This document shows, one piece after another, positions 7,673-16,766 of a stretch of 64,000 nt of DNA. The position numbers and the translations under genes are program-made. A model generated the notes under the pieces. The model was not told where the DNA came from, did no database searches, and was given only the letters and a program-made list of their open reading frames with translations. The DNA comes from JACDAN01 sp963802375 (GTDB lineage: Bacteria > Actinomycetota > Thermoleophilia > Gaiellales > Gaiellaceae), in contig CAWDIJ010000010.1 in assembly GCA_963802375.1 (NCBI GenBank), positions 186,001 to 250,000 of the forward strand, written 5' to 3'. The first letter of the stretch is position 1; each line of letters begins with the position of its first letter.

Positions 7673-9647
7673 CTACCGACGCGGCGATCAGCGCGCCGAC
7701 GGCGTCGCCTTCGACGACGGCGGCATGGGCACGGCGGGGCGCGACGCAGTCACCGACGCGGTGCACGGCGACGCCGGCGGCCTGGAGCTCGTGGTACAGC
7801 CCGTCGGCCGGGCACGGCAGGCACGGCGAGCACGACCCAGTCCGGAGTGCGTGATTGCATCGCGCCCGTCGGGTGGTGCAGCAGCGTCAGCGTGGTGCCG
7901 TCGAAGCCCATCGGCACGAGGTCCGTCGACTGCACGATGCCCTTGGCCGTCGCCCGCATCCACCACTGCTCCATGTCGAGGGTGATGCCGAGGTCCTGGC
8001 CGACGACCATTCCTGGCGTCACGACCTCGACGGCGCAGCCCCGGTCGGCGAGCAGCTCCGCCACCGACGTCGCGTGGTGGAAGCCGATCTCGTCGATGAC
8101 GATCGACCGTCCCGGTCGGCGCGGCGTCTCCGTCGCAGCACGTCTCGGACGTCGGCGACATTCGTCACGTCCGGTCCGATCCACCACGGGCGAGCGCCAT
8201 CCGCTCCCGTGGCGACGACGACGTGATCGGCACCGTGCGCGATGACATCGGTCGACGTCTGCGTCGACGCCGCACTCGATCGACACGCCGAGCCGGCGGC
8301 ACTCGGCGACCTGGTTGCGGATCATGTCGCCGAGCTCGGCGCGGTTCGGCACCGTCGCCGCCAGGCGCACCTGCCCGCCCGGCTCCGCATCCCGCTCCCA
8401 GACGGTGACCCGCGTGCCCGCGCTCGGGCCGCCGCGATCGCCGCCTGCAGCCCGGCCGGGCCGCCTCCGACGACGAGCACACGCTTCTGTCCGTCGGAAT
8501 CGTTCGTTGTGATGCGATCTCTACGGACAGAACGGGCCTCCCGGCCGGTGAGCGGGTTCTCGATGCAGCCGAGCCAGCGGTTGAGCCCCATCCGCCCGAC
8601 GCATTCCTGGTTGCAGGACAGGCACAGCCGGATGTCGTCGCTCGCCCCGGCCCGTGCCTTGGCCGCGAACTCGGCATCGGCGATCTGGCCGCGCACCACG
8701 CCGACGAGGTCGCAGTGCCCCTCGGCGAGGGCCCGCTCGGCCTGGAGCGGATCCTTGAACCGCCCGACGCCGACCACCGGTAGCTCCACGGCCTTGCGGA
8801 TCGCCGACGGGATGAACAGCGCGTAGCCCGGCGGCACGTGCATCGACGCCTCGATCATGAACAGCGTGGCGGTCGCCACACCGATCGACGTGTTGATGTA
8901 GTCGACCTGCCCGTCCGCCTCGACCATGCGGGCGACGTCGACGGCCTCGTCGATCGTCGTGCCGCCGTCGATCAGCTCGTCGCCGCACAGCCGCACGCCG
9001 AGGGCGAGCCGGTTGCCGATCACCTGGCGCACGGCAGCCACGATCTCGCGCAGGAGCCGGGCCCGGTTCTCGAGGCTGCCGCCGTACCCGTCGGTCCGGC
9101 GGTTCGTGGCGGGGGAGAGGAAGCCGCGCACGATCGATGAGTGGCTGCACTGCAGCTCGATGCCGTCGAACCCCCCCTCGGCGCAGTGCTCGGCGACGAC
9201 GGAGTACCCGGCCACGATCTCGTCGATCTCGGCCTGCGTGACGGCTTTCGGCACCTCACGGAACAGCGGGTCGGCGACTGGCGACGGTGCCCACACCGGC
9301 AGCCGCGTGTACATCGACGACGCCTGACCGCCGTTGTGGTTGATCTGGGCGAAGATCGGCACGCGATGCCGATGGACGGCGTCCGTGATGCGCCGGTATC
9401 CAGGGATCACGTCGCGATGGAAGCCGTGGATCAGCTTCTCGTACGGCCAGTCCGTCGGGTGCGTCGAGTGCTCCTCGGTGATGATGAGCCCGGTGCCGCC
9501 GGCGGCCCGCGCCGCGTAGTACGCGGCGTGCTGCTCGGTGGGCAGGCCGTCTCGCGCGTAGTTCGTGAGGTGCGCCGAGAACACGATGCGGTTGCGCGTC
9601 GTGACCGGCCCGAGCGCCAACGGTGACCAGAGGTACCGGTGACCCAC
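7673..9647 (-). CDS. FadH/Old-yellow-enzyme family oxidoreductase, mycofactocin-associated type, frameshifted in C-terminal half
   Basis: 2,4-dienoyl-CoA reductase-like flavo-iron-sulphur enzyme. The N-terminal FMN TIM barrel (residues about 1-340) starts GHRYLWSPLALGPVTTRNRI and contains FAQINHNGGQASSMYTRLP and NRRTDGYGGSLENRARLL. The [4Fe-4S] Cys set is LCLSCNQECVGRMGLNRWLGC (C-x2-C-x3-C-x11-C). The FAD domain then begins RVLVVGGGPAGLQAAIAA. Between the two lies a 16-residue insert encoded by a 48-bp palindromic repeat (8485-8532). After about 8400 two or three one-base shifts occur, but SIVIDEIGFHHATSVAELL and VTPGMVVGQDLGITLD remain. Likely end is the TAG at 7673-7675. About 650 residues. 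It is the first gene of the minus-strand redox cluster. Confidence 0.85.
8485..8532. repeat. Repeat family D, copy 1 (48-bp palindromic element, in frame within a CDS)
   Basis: Begins TTCTGTCCGT and ends ACGGACAGAA, a perfect 10-bp inverted pair, with GTTGTGATGCG in the centre. A second 48-bp copy with few differences is at 16247-16294. Here it lies inside the FadH/OYE-type gene and, being a multiple of three, is read as SVRRDRITTNDSDGQK without breaking the frame. Confidence 0.9.
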
Positions 9648-9827
9648 GACACGACGTTAGAGCAGGCATGAGACGGATGGCACGAATGAATCACGGAACT
9701 TCACGCCGTCCTCATGTCGATCACACACACCACCGTTCACGCTTGTGTTCGATGCCACGTCACCTTCTCGAACAACCGGGTGTCAATACCGGTTGCAGGA
9801 AGGTGGTCGACCGGAAGTAGGCCAGCC
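9648..9827. other. Divergent intergenic region
   Basis: 180 bp between the minus-strand FadH/OYE-type gene and the plus-strand PEP-utilising gene. It must hold promoters for both directions, but I see no convincing -35/-10 pair, no strong hairpin and no repeat copy. The stretch 9715-9790 is less GC-rich than its surroundings. Confidence 0.4.
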
Positions 9828-11925
9828 ATGTTGGAAATGACACCGAGGAAGCAGACGCCGACCCCCCACGGCGCACCGGCTGTGACCGATGTGGACTGGG
9901 TGGTCAGGCTCGACGAACCGGCGGCGCTGAACGCCGACCGAGTGGGCGCCAAGGCGGCCGCCTTGGCTCGCGCCACGAAGGCCGGGATGCCGGCGCTGCC
10001 GGGATTCGTGATCTCGACGGAGGGCACGGCGGCCCTCACCGACGACGACAAGCGCCAGCAGGCGCTGTGCATCCTCCTCGAAGCATGGACCGCTTCGGCC
10101 GGCGTCGAGCGGGCGCTCGTCGTGCGCTCGTCGTCGACGATCGAGGACGGCGCCTCGTCCTCCATGGCCGGGCGCTTCGAGTCCGTGCTCGACGTCACCG
10201 GCTGGGACGCCTTCGTGGAGGCGGTCGACGACGTGATCGATTCCGCCATCCTCGAGGACGGCGACGCCGCACCGATGGCCGTGCTCGTCCAGCCGATGCT
10301 CCGCCCGCGCCTCGGTGGCGTCCTGTTCGGCGCCGACCCGATGACGGGCCGCACCGACCGCCTGTTGCTGACCGCCGTCGAAGGTGGCCCGCACCAGCTC
10401 GTCTCCGGCGAGGTCGACGGCATCCAACTCGGCCTGACCACGGCCGGCAAGCGGGTCGGCAAGGGGGACAGCCTTCCGGGACTCGGCAAGGCGCAGTTCG
10501 CCGCATTGGCCGCTCTGGCTCGCCGTGCGGCCGAGGTCTTCGGCGGCCCGCAGGACATCGAGTGGGCCATCGACGGCGACGCCGTCGTGCTGTTGCAGAG
10601 CCGCCCGATCACGACACTGGAGCCGCCGGCGGTCGGCGTCGGCCCGGTGCTCGGCCCTGGGCCGGTCGCCGAGACGCTGCCGGGCACCGTGGCGGCCCTC
10701 GAGGCCAGCCTGTGGGTGACACCGTTGCGCGACGCCATCGAGGCCGCCCTGCAGCTGACCGCTGCTGCCTCCCGGCGGACGATCGAGCGGTCGCCGATCG
10801 TCACGATCGTCGACGGCCAGGTCGTCGCCGACCTCGAGCTGCTCGGCGTCCACCGCAAGCGCGGGTTCTTCCGCAAGCTCGATCCGCGCCCAGGCGCACG
10901 CCGGCTCAGCGCGTCCTGGCGCGTCGGTCGGCTCCAGGCTTCGCTGCCGTCGCTGGCCGACGACCTCGTGCACAGCACCGACGAGGCCCTGCTCGACGTG
11001 CCGCCGCTCGCCGAGCTCACCGACGGGGAACTGGTCGCCGTGCTGCGGGCGGCGCCTGCGCATCTCGTCAACCTGCACACGTTCGAGGTCTTGGCCGGGA
11101 TGCTGGCGCCTTCCAAGGCGACCGGAGGCCCGACGGGCGCGATGGCTGCCCTGCACGCGCTCGCCGACGGTCGTCGCCGCGGCCTGTCAGCGACGAAGAG
11201 ATCGTGGCGGCGATGCCAGTCGTCCTGTCGCTGCTGCCCCCGCGCGTCGGTCCGGCGCCGGTCCTGCCTTCGCTGCCGACGTCGCTGCCGAACGTGCCCG
11301 AGAGTGGTCACCCCGTGCTGGAAGCGCGAGAAGCGCTGCGCCTGCGTGCCCGCTGGGTCCAGGAGCTCACGGCGCGTGTCGCCTGGGAGCTCGGTGAGCG
11401 CCTCGCCGCTGCTGGCCGCCTGCCGTCACCGGCTGCCGTGCGCGGCCTCACGGTGGACGAGCTCGACGCGGTCGTCGCGGGTGCGAACGGCGGCGGACCG
11501 CGAACGTCGCGGACGATGCGCCGGTCGCCGCACTGCCGGCCCGGTTCCGCCTGAGCGCCGACGGCGACGTCGTCCCCGTCGCCACGAAGGATCGCGGCGA
11601 CGGAGCGCGCGGCGCCGGTGGCGGGCGCGGGGCTGGTCCGGTCCACCATGGCGACGATCCGCCGGTCGGCGCGGTCCTCGTCGTTCGCACGCTCTCGCCG
11701 GAGCTGGCGCCGTTGCTGCCGAGGCTGCACGGCCTCGTCGCCGAATCGGGCAGCGTGCTCTCGCACCTGGCGATCCTCGCCCGTGAGTCGGGCGTCCCGG
11801 TCGTGGTCGGCCTGCACGACGCCGTCAACCAGTTCGCGGTCGGCACGATCGTCAGCGTCGACGGCGGGACCGGAGACGTGTCCGTGCTCGAGGCCGCACC
11901 TGTCACGCAAGGAGGGGAATCATGA
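9828..11925 (+). CDS. PEP/pyruvate-binding phosphotransferase-like protein (PPDK_N plus phosphohistidine swivel domain), frameshifted
   Basis: Resembles phosphoenolpyruvate synthase and rifampicin phosphotransferase: an N-terminal ATP-grasp PEP/pyruvate-binding domain (ADRVGAKAAALARATKAGMP, then RALVVRSSSTIEDGASSSMA, VQPMLRPRLGGVLFGADPMT, IEWAIDGDAVVLLQSRPIT) and a C-terminal swivelling domain with SGSVLSHLAILARESGVPVV, where His in LSHLA would be the phosphohistidine. There is no classical C-terminal PEP TIM barrel, so it is not PpsA or PpdK. About 700 residues after repairing shifts near 11190 and 11510. ATG 9828 chosen; an upstream extension to 9714 is possible but unlikely. Overlaps the next gene by 4 nt. 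The substrate phosphorylated is unknown. Confidence 0.75.
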
Positions 11926-12425
11926 GCGTGCGCACCGTCGCCCGCGCCATCGCGCTGATCACACTGCTCGGCGCCGGCATCACGATGATCCGCGAGCTGC
12001 AGACATGGGAATGGCACCGCGCCGTCGTCGCCGGCATCTTCGCGCTGATCGCCGAGGTGGCCCTGGCTACGTCGATGATCCTCGACAGGATCGCCAAGGC
12101 TCCGGCTGCGGCTCCTGGACGTGAGGACCGCTTCACCGAGCAACTGCAGTCGACCCCCGTCGTCCGCGACCACTTCGCGTGGCTGCGTGATCCGGCGCGG
12201 ACCAACGTCTTCATCCCGCTGCTGATGGGTGCCGGCGTCCTGTTGTCGGGCCTCGCCTGGTTGGTCGAGCGGATCGCCGGCCGCACGGCCGGCGGTTCGG
12301 CCGATCGCCGGTTGGCTCGTCGCCTCCACCGTGCCCTCCCGGTGCCAGGTCCTCTCGCCCCGCGGGCGGCCCAGCCGGAGCATCCGGCGCTCATCCCCCT
12401 GATGGCTCCAAGGCGGCGAGCATGA
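11922..12425 (+). CDS. Hypothetical membrane protein
   Basis: 167 residues. Three hydrophobic stretches: residues 5-22, 34-53 and about 100-120 (VFIPLLMGAGVLLSGLAWLV), followed by an Arg/Pro-rich tail. ATGA overlap with the preceding PEP-utilising gene and another 4-nt overlap with the following gene show a coupled operon. The segment after the second helix (TEQLQSTPVVRDHFAWLRDP) is probably cytosolic. Similar small proteins accompany PEP-utilising genes in actinobacteria as far as I recall, but I cannot name a family. Confidence 0.7.
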   Translation: MSVRTVARAIALITLLGAGITMIRELQTWEWHRAVVAGIFALIAEVALATSMILDRIAKAPAAAPGREDRFTEQLQSTPVVRDHFAWLRDPARTNVFIPLLMGAGVLLSGLAWLVERIAGRTAGGSADRRLARRLHRALPVPGPLAPRAAQPEHPALIPLMAPRRRA

Positions 12426-12828
12426 GTCCCGCCTACCACCGCGCCGGCGTCGCGCCGAAGCGGCACGTCCTGCGCTGGGCGATCATTGCCGTGCTCGTCG
12501 TTGTCGGCATCGCCGCCCTGCGCCAGGCGACCATGAACCGTCCGGATCCGCCCCGTGCGGAGGAAGGCACCACGGTCGAGCTCGACGTGCAGACGAACGG
12601 CAGCCGCCTCTCGCTCGCCGCCGCCGCAACGGGCCTGTGGGCGGCGTGCGCCTCAGTCGTCGACCGAGCACGAGCTGGTCGACGTCAACGAGCAGACGAC
12701 GGCGACTTCGCGCTGCGCATCGAGCCTGCGCTCGGCGCACCATGCCCAGGCCCGCCTGGTCGGCTGCCTTGAAGACGTCACGCGTGCCTCGTATCCTGGG
12801 CAACGTGACCCGCATCGAGCACCGTTAG
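12422..12828 (+). CDS. Hypothetical single-span membrane-anchored protein, frameshifted
   Basis: ATG 12422 overlaps the preceding stop. An N-terminal helix at about residues 17-34 (LRWAIIAVLVVVGIAALRQA) anchors a short extracytoplasmic domain beginning EEGTTVELDVQTNGSR and containing two Cys (AACASV and VGCLEDVT). Two or more one-base shifts between about 12660 and 12790 must be repaired to read STEHELVDVNEQ, DGDFALRIEPALGA and AQARLVGCLEDVT, finishing GNVTRIEHR at the TAG 12826-12828. About 135 residues. Role unknown; the operon context with a phosphotransferase-like protein and a phosphatase suggests a membrane complex or envelope function. Confidence 0.6.
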
Positions 12829-12887
12829 CTCGATCCGGGCGCCGAGGAGGCGCGGGAGTGGAACCAGGAGGGAGCGGTCGGGGCTGC

Positions 12888-13530
12888 ATGCGCGGGCCGC
12901 TGGTGCAAGCGCATCGGTCTCGGCCTCGGTGGATACCTGCTCGTCGGCAACCTGCTCCTGCTCGGCACGTCGTTCGCCCTGCAGGTCGCGGGGCCTGAAG
13001 GTGAGCGGCCGGCCAGCGCCGCTGGCATCGACCACTTTCGTGAGGTGGACGAGCGCCTGTGGCGCGGCGGCGTGCCGACGCCCGAGGGTTATGAGACGTT
13101 GGCCGCCAACGGCGTGACGACGATCGTCGACCTGCGAGCGGCCGCCACTCCAGCCGAGCTCGAGGCCCCACGGCAGTTCGGCTTCGAGGTGTTCCACCTG
13201 CCGGTACACGACGGCCAGACCCCGAGCGGCGAGCTGGTGCAGGAGCTCGTCGACATCGTCCAGAACAGCGAAGGCCGCGTGTTCATCCACTGCCAGGCCG
13301 GCGTCGGGCGCACGGGGAGCATGTCGGCCGCCTACCAGGTGTGGACGGGCGAGAACAGCACAGCGGGCGCGCTCGTCGAGAACTTGTCGATCGGGCCGCC
13401 GACGCTGGAGCAGGTGGCCTTCACGCTCGGCTTGGAATCGGGAAAGGCCGACGAGCCGTCGATGCCGGTCGTCGTCGCCAGCCGGGTCCTCGACGCCCCT
13501 CGCCAGCTCTGGAACACGATCTTCGGCTGA
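12888..13530 (+). CDS. Membrane-anchored dual-specificity/tyrosine phosphatase-like protein, frameshifted near start
   Basis: Cysteine-dependent phosphatase: VFIHCQAGVGRTGSMSAAY near the middle carries the C-x5-R signature, and GVTTIVDLRAAATPAE the usual early strand. Upstream, ATG 12888 gives MRGPLV and, after one shift near 12903, KRIGLGLGGYLLVGNLLLLG, a membrane anchor, so the catalytic domain would lie outside or at the membrane surface. About 213 residues. A GGAGGG run near 12863 may be the ribosome binding site. The general acid is probably the Asp in PVHDGQTP. Last gene of the 9.8-13.5 kb operon; followed by two hairpins. Confidence 0.78.
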
Positions 13531-13538
13531 GCTCACCC

Positions 13539-13589
13539 CGGAGCTTCGGGCTCCGCGGCGCCTGAGGGTCCTCCACGACATCGTCGTGG
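13539..13589 (+). terminator. Two consecutive hairpins after the phosphatase gene
   Basis: CGGAGC and GCTCCG close a 5-nt TTCGG loop at 13539-13555, followed by CCACGAC/GTCGTGG with a 3-nt loop at 13573-13589. Both sit between the stop at 13530 and the next start at 13597. No T-tract follows, so factor-independent termination is only suggested. Confidence 0.5.
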
Positions 13590-13596
13590 CGTCTGC

Positions 13597-14484
13597 ATGA
13601 CTTGGTCTGGGGAAATCCGATCGACTGTGGAGATGCAGCGCGGCGATCCCGGCTCGGACACAGCGGACGCTCAATACATCCTCGGTCACAGCGACTTCGA
13701 ACGGCAGCGCTTGTCGGAGCAGGCCGAGTTCATGGAGCCGCTCACCCGGCGCTTCCTGCTCGATGCCGGCCTCCAGCCGGGGATGCGCGTCCTCGACATC
13801 GGGTCCGGCTTCGGCGACGTTGCCCTGCTCACTGCCGACCTCGTCGGGCCCGACGGCGCCGTCGTGGGTGTCGATCGCGAGCAGGCCGCCGTCGTCGAGG
13901 CCGCCCAACGTGCCGAGAACTTGGGGTTCAGCAACGTGTCGTTCCTCGCCGGCGACGTTCGCGACGTCGATCCCGGTGGACCGTTCGACGCGGCCATCGG
14001 ACGCTTCGTTCTGATGTACCTCGCCGACGCCGCGGACGCGATCGCTTCGGTCGCTCGGCATGTTCGCCCAGGTGGGACCGTGGGGTTCCAGGAGTGGCAC
14101 GGCAGCGATCCCTACATCGCCGAACCGCCGGTGCCGCTGTGGACCCAGACGTGGGAGTGCCTCGTGGAGACCTTCCGCCGTGCTGGCACCAACGTCCATG
14201 CTGGCCTGCGGTTGCGGCAGGCGTACGAGTCGGCCGGCTTGCCGTCACCGCAGCTCCGTGCCGAGCGGCTGAGCGGCGGCGGTGCGGGATACGCCGGCTA
14301 CCGCTACCTTGCGGACGTGATCCGCAGCATCGAACCGATGATCGAGAACTACGGCGTCGCCACCGCCGACGAGCTGGACATCGACACGCTCGAAGACCGT
14401 TTGCGCACGGCGGCCGCGGCCAGCGGGTCGACCGTCGCCTTCTCGGCCATCGTCTCGGCCTGGACCACCAAGCCGGCGATCTAG
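13597..14484 (+). CDS. Class I SAM-dependent methyltransferase
   Basis: 295 residues. The SAM-binding glycine loop is MRVLDIGSGFGDVALLTADL near residues 66-85; the acidic ribose-contact is VVGVDREQAAV, and later motifs FLAGDVRDVDPGGPFDAAIG and LADAADAIASVARHVRPGGT are those of UbiE/Methyltransf_25-type enzymes. The C-terminal 90 residues (YRYLADVIRSIEPMIENYGV) form a cap typical of small-molecule methyltransferases. ATG 13597 or an internal start (GTG 13627, ATG 13633) could be used; no clear ribosome binding site decides. No frame breaks. The substrate is unknown. Confidence 0.85.
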   Translation: MTWSGEIRSTVEMQRGDPGSDTADAQYILGHSDFERQRLSEQAEFMEPLTRRFLLDAGLQPGMRVLDIGSGFGDVALLTADLVGPDGAVVGVDREQAAVVEAAQRAENLGFSNVSFLAGDVRDVDPGGPFDAAIGRFVLMYLADAADAIASVARHVRPGGTVGFQEWHGSDPYIAEPPVPLWTQTWECLVETFRRAGTNVHAGLRLRQAYESAGLPSPQLRAERLSGGGAGYAGYRYLADVIRSIEPMIENYGVATADELDIDTLEDRLRTAAAASGSTVAFSAIVSAWTTKPAI

Positions 14485-14619
14485 AGACGCCACAGGCACC
14501 GCCGCACGTCCGCTCGCGTATCTGACCGGCGCATTGCTGGCTCGAAGGTAGGTAGCATCGACGGCTCTCGCCTGGCTGGCCTGCGGAGGCATGGCAGGGC
14601 GGCAGGAAGGACTGGCGGA

Positions 14620-16242
14620 ATGGGCGGACGGCACCCACAGGGCGTGACCATGTCCACCGGTCCTGCAGACGGCCACGCCGCCGCCGACGCCTCCCAGCCG
14701 CGCCCGACGCCGGCCGCGCCCCGTCTTGGCCGTCTCAACCTCCCAGTCCTCCTCGTCGCCATCGGGGCCGGGATGGTCGCCGCCCTCAGCCCGGCCGCGC
14801 CGACGGGTAGCCCGGGCGTCGACGGCGCGCTCGTCGGGATCGCCGTCGGGGCCGTCGTGCTCATCGGGGCCCTCGCTCGCCCCTGGTCTGTCGTTGCGCT
14901 CGCCGTCGCGGCTCTCGTCATCGCGATCGCGCCGGGCCTGCTGGCCCTAGCGGCCATTGCGTTGGGCATCGCTCTGTGGGGCAACCGGAGCACACGTCAC
15001 CGACCGGAGCTCTTCGCTGTCTCGATCGGGATCAGCTTGAACGTGCTCGCCCGCGGCGAGCTCGGTGGCTTCCTCGGGTTCTCTGCGCTGATCGCCATCA
15101 CGACGGCCGCGGTGGTGTTCGTCTCCGGGCTGCGGCGCCAGCCGCGCGCCACGCGGCGGGTGACGCTTGTGGTGCTCGGCGTGGTCGCTCTTGCGGCCAC
15201 GGCGGCGGTTGTCGGGTTCGGGGTGACCGTCCTGCGGGTCCGCAACGAGCTGTCCGCCGGCGTCCGATGGGCCGAGCAGGCCGTGACGCAGATGGAAGGC
15301 GGCGACCTCGACGCTGCGGCGGCCTCGTTCGCCTTGGCCGCTGACGAGCTTGCCGAGGCCCACGAGCACCTGTCGGGTCCGCTCAGTGCGCCGGCCGCCC
15401 TGATTCCCGTCCTGGCGCAGCACCGCGAGGCAGCGATCGAGATGAGCGGAGTGGGCGGGAGCGGCGCTGAAGTCGCTGCCGAGGCACTCGGCGGACTCGA
15501 TCTGGAGTCGTTGCGTCTCATCGATGGGCGCATCGACGTGGAGGCGTTGGCGCGACTGCGTGCACCGTTCGAACGCACTCATCGGGCAATGGTGCAAGTG
15601 GCCGACGCGGCGACCCGCTCGCTGCGATCGCCATGGCTGATCGGCCGAGCCGAGTACGCACTGCGCGATTTCCAAGGAAGCGTCGCCGAGCACCTGCCGA
15701 GCCTCGACGAGGCGATCGACGCGCTGGATCTCGCTCCCCGGTTGCTCGGTGTCGAGCGACCGCAGCTGTACCTCGTGCTGTTCACGCCGTTCTCAGCGGC
15801 CGGAGGTTTCGCGGGCTCCGTCGCCGGCTCCGCCGAGCTGACCGCTGACGACGGTGTGCTGACGCTCAACCCGTCTGGCGCAGCGGTGGATCTGGACGCG
15901 GGGGCGCCGACGGACTTCCGGGGAGTGGCCGAGCTCACAACGGAGGCCTACGCCGCGGCGACAGGTCGTCGCGTCGATGGCGCGATCGCCATCGATCCCG
16001 AGGTGCTCGTCCACCTCCTCGATCAGGCCGGTGTCGAGCATCCGTCTGCGTCGGACCTGGCGCTCGATCCGGCGAACGCCGCGTCATACCTCCAAGCCGT
16101 GCTCGCCAGCTCTCTTCCCGATCCGGTCACGCTGGCCCTTGACCTCGGGCCGTTGGTCGACCAGCGGCGGCTTCTCGTGTGGAGCCCGGACCCGGCCGCG
16201 GAGGCGCTGTTCGCCCGAGTCGGTCTCGACGGCACCAACTGA
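14620..16242 (+). CDS. DUF4012-like membrane protein with possibly shortened C-terminus
   Basis: 540 residues. N-terminal third has several membrane helices (about residues 36-58, 66-84, 90-118, 128-160 and 178-200); the rest is a long extracytoplasmic part with a coiled helical segment (SAGVRWAEQAVTQMEGGDLD) and the DUF4012-like core QLYLVLFTPFSAAGGFAGSV through DFRGVAELTTEAYAA. Actinobacterial DUF4012 proteins usually continue with a beta-rich domain after the motif QRRLLVWSPDPAAEALF; here the protein stops 12 residues later. A 48-bp repeat (family D) starts four bases after the stop, so the end may have been reshaped. An AGGAAGGA ribosome binding site favours ATG 14620. Function unknown. 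Confidence 0.7.
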   Translation: MGGRHPQGVTMSTGPADGHAAADASQPRPTPAAPRLGRLNLPVLLVAIGAGMVAALSPAAPTGSPGVDGALVGIAVGAVVLIGALARPWSVVALAVAALVIAIAPGLLALAAIALGIALWGNRSTRHRPELFAVSIGISLNVLARGELGGFLGFSALIAITTAAVVFVSGLRRQPRATRRVTLVVLGVVALAATAAVVGFGVTVLRVRNELSAGVRWAEQAVTQMEGGDLDAAAASFALAADELAEAHEHLSGPLSAPAALIPVLAQHREAAIEMSGVGGSGAEVAAEALGGLDLESLRLIDGRIDVEALARLRAPFERTHRAMVQVADAATRSLRSPWLIGRAEYALRDFQGSVAEHLPSLDEAIDALDLAPRLLGVERPQLYLVLFTPFSAAGGFAGSVAGSAELTADDGVLTLNPSGAAVDLDAGAPTDFRGVAELTTEAYAAATGRRVDGAIAIDPEVLVHLLDQAGVEHPSASDLALDPANAASYLQAVLASSLPDPVTLALDLGPLVDQRRLLVWSPDPAAEALFARVGLDGTN

Positions 16243-16246
16243 CCGC

Positions 16247-16294
16247 TTCTGTCCGTAGGAATCGATCGTTGTGATGCGGTTCCAACGGACAGAA
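16247..16294. repeat. Repeat family D, copy 2
   Basis: 48 bp with the same ends (TTCTGTCCGT...ACGGACAGAA, inner bases AACGGACAGAA on the right) and the same core GTTGTGATGCG as the copy at 8485-8532. It lies between the stop of the DUF4012-like gene (16242) and the stop of the convergent acetyltransferase gene (16300). Confidence 0.9.
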
Positions 16295-16299
16295 CGAGG

Positions 16300-16766
16300 T
16301 CAGACGCCGTTGAGCTGCAGCCGGGCCACGACTTCGTCGTTGTCGAGCTCGCCGGTCGGTACGAAGCCGAGGCGCTCATAGAGCGGGCCCGGTCCACCGA
16401 CGCCCGGGTGCCAGCTGACCGAGCAGGGTCTCATGGCCGTCCGCCCGCAGCTGCTCGAACAGCAACGTCAGTGCCGCTCGTTCCGATGCCGCGCCGTTGA
16501 TGGCGCCGATCGATGAGCAGCCGCCAGAGGAACGCCTCGGGGTGGTGCCTCGGTGCGCGCGGCCAGCATCATGAAACCGACCGACTCGCCGTCGGCCTCG
16601 ATGGCTCGCATCCACGGAACGACCGGCGCACCGTCGATCCACTCGGGAGCGAAGCGCGTCGGCGAACGAAGCGGCCATCGGGGCGACGAAGCGGCGCTGC
16701 GGCGGGTGGGTCGAGAGCGTCAGCAGCATCGTGCACGTTGTCCGGGGTGACCTCGACCAATCGCAC
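16300..16766 (-). CDS. GNAT family acetyltransferase (second of a tandem pair), frameshifted
   Basis: GTG 16766 starts RLVEVTPDNVHD; after shifts the frame continues TLSTHPPQRRFVAPMAASFA, PWMRAIEADGESVGFMMLA, then the acetyl-CoA loop RRHQRRGIG and finally YERLGFVPTGELDNDEV, ending in LQLNGV at 16300. This is the standard order of a Gcn5-type N-acetyltransferase of about 155 residues (compare spermine/spermidine or aminoglycoside-type acetyltransferases). Four or more one-base shifts. The frame upstream of 16766 is also open, so it could be the second half of a double-GNAT protein with the gene at 16767-17344. Confidence 0.65.

Noticed and set aside
9737..11311. 524-codon minus-strand frame
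   Set aside because: Shadow of the PEP-utilising gene on the plus strand, which has conserved ATP-grasp and swivel motifs.
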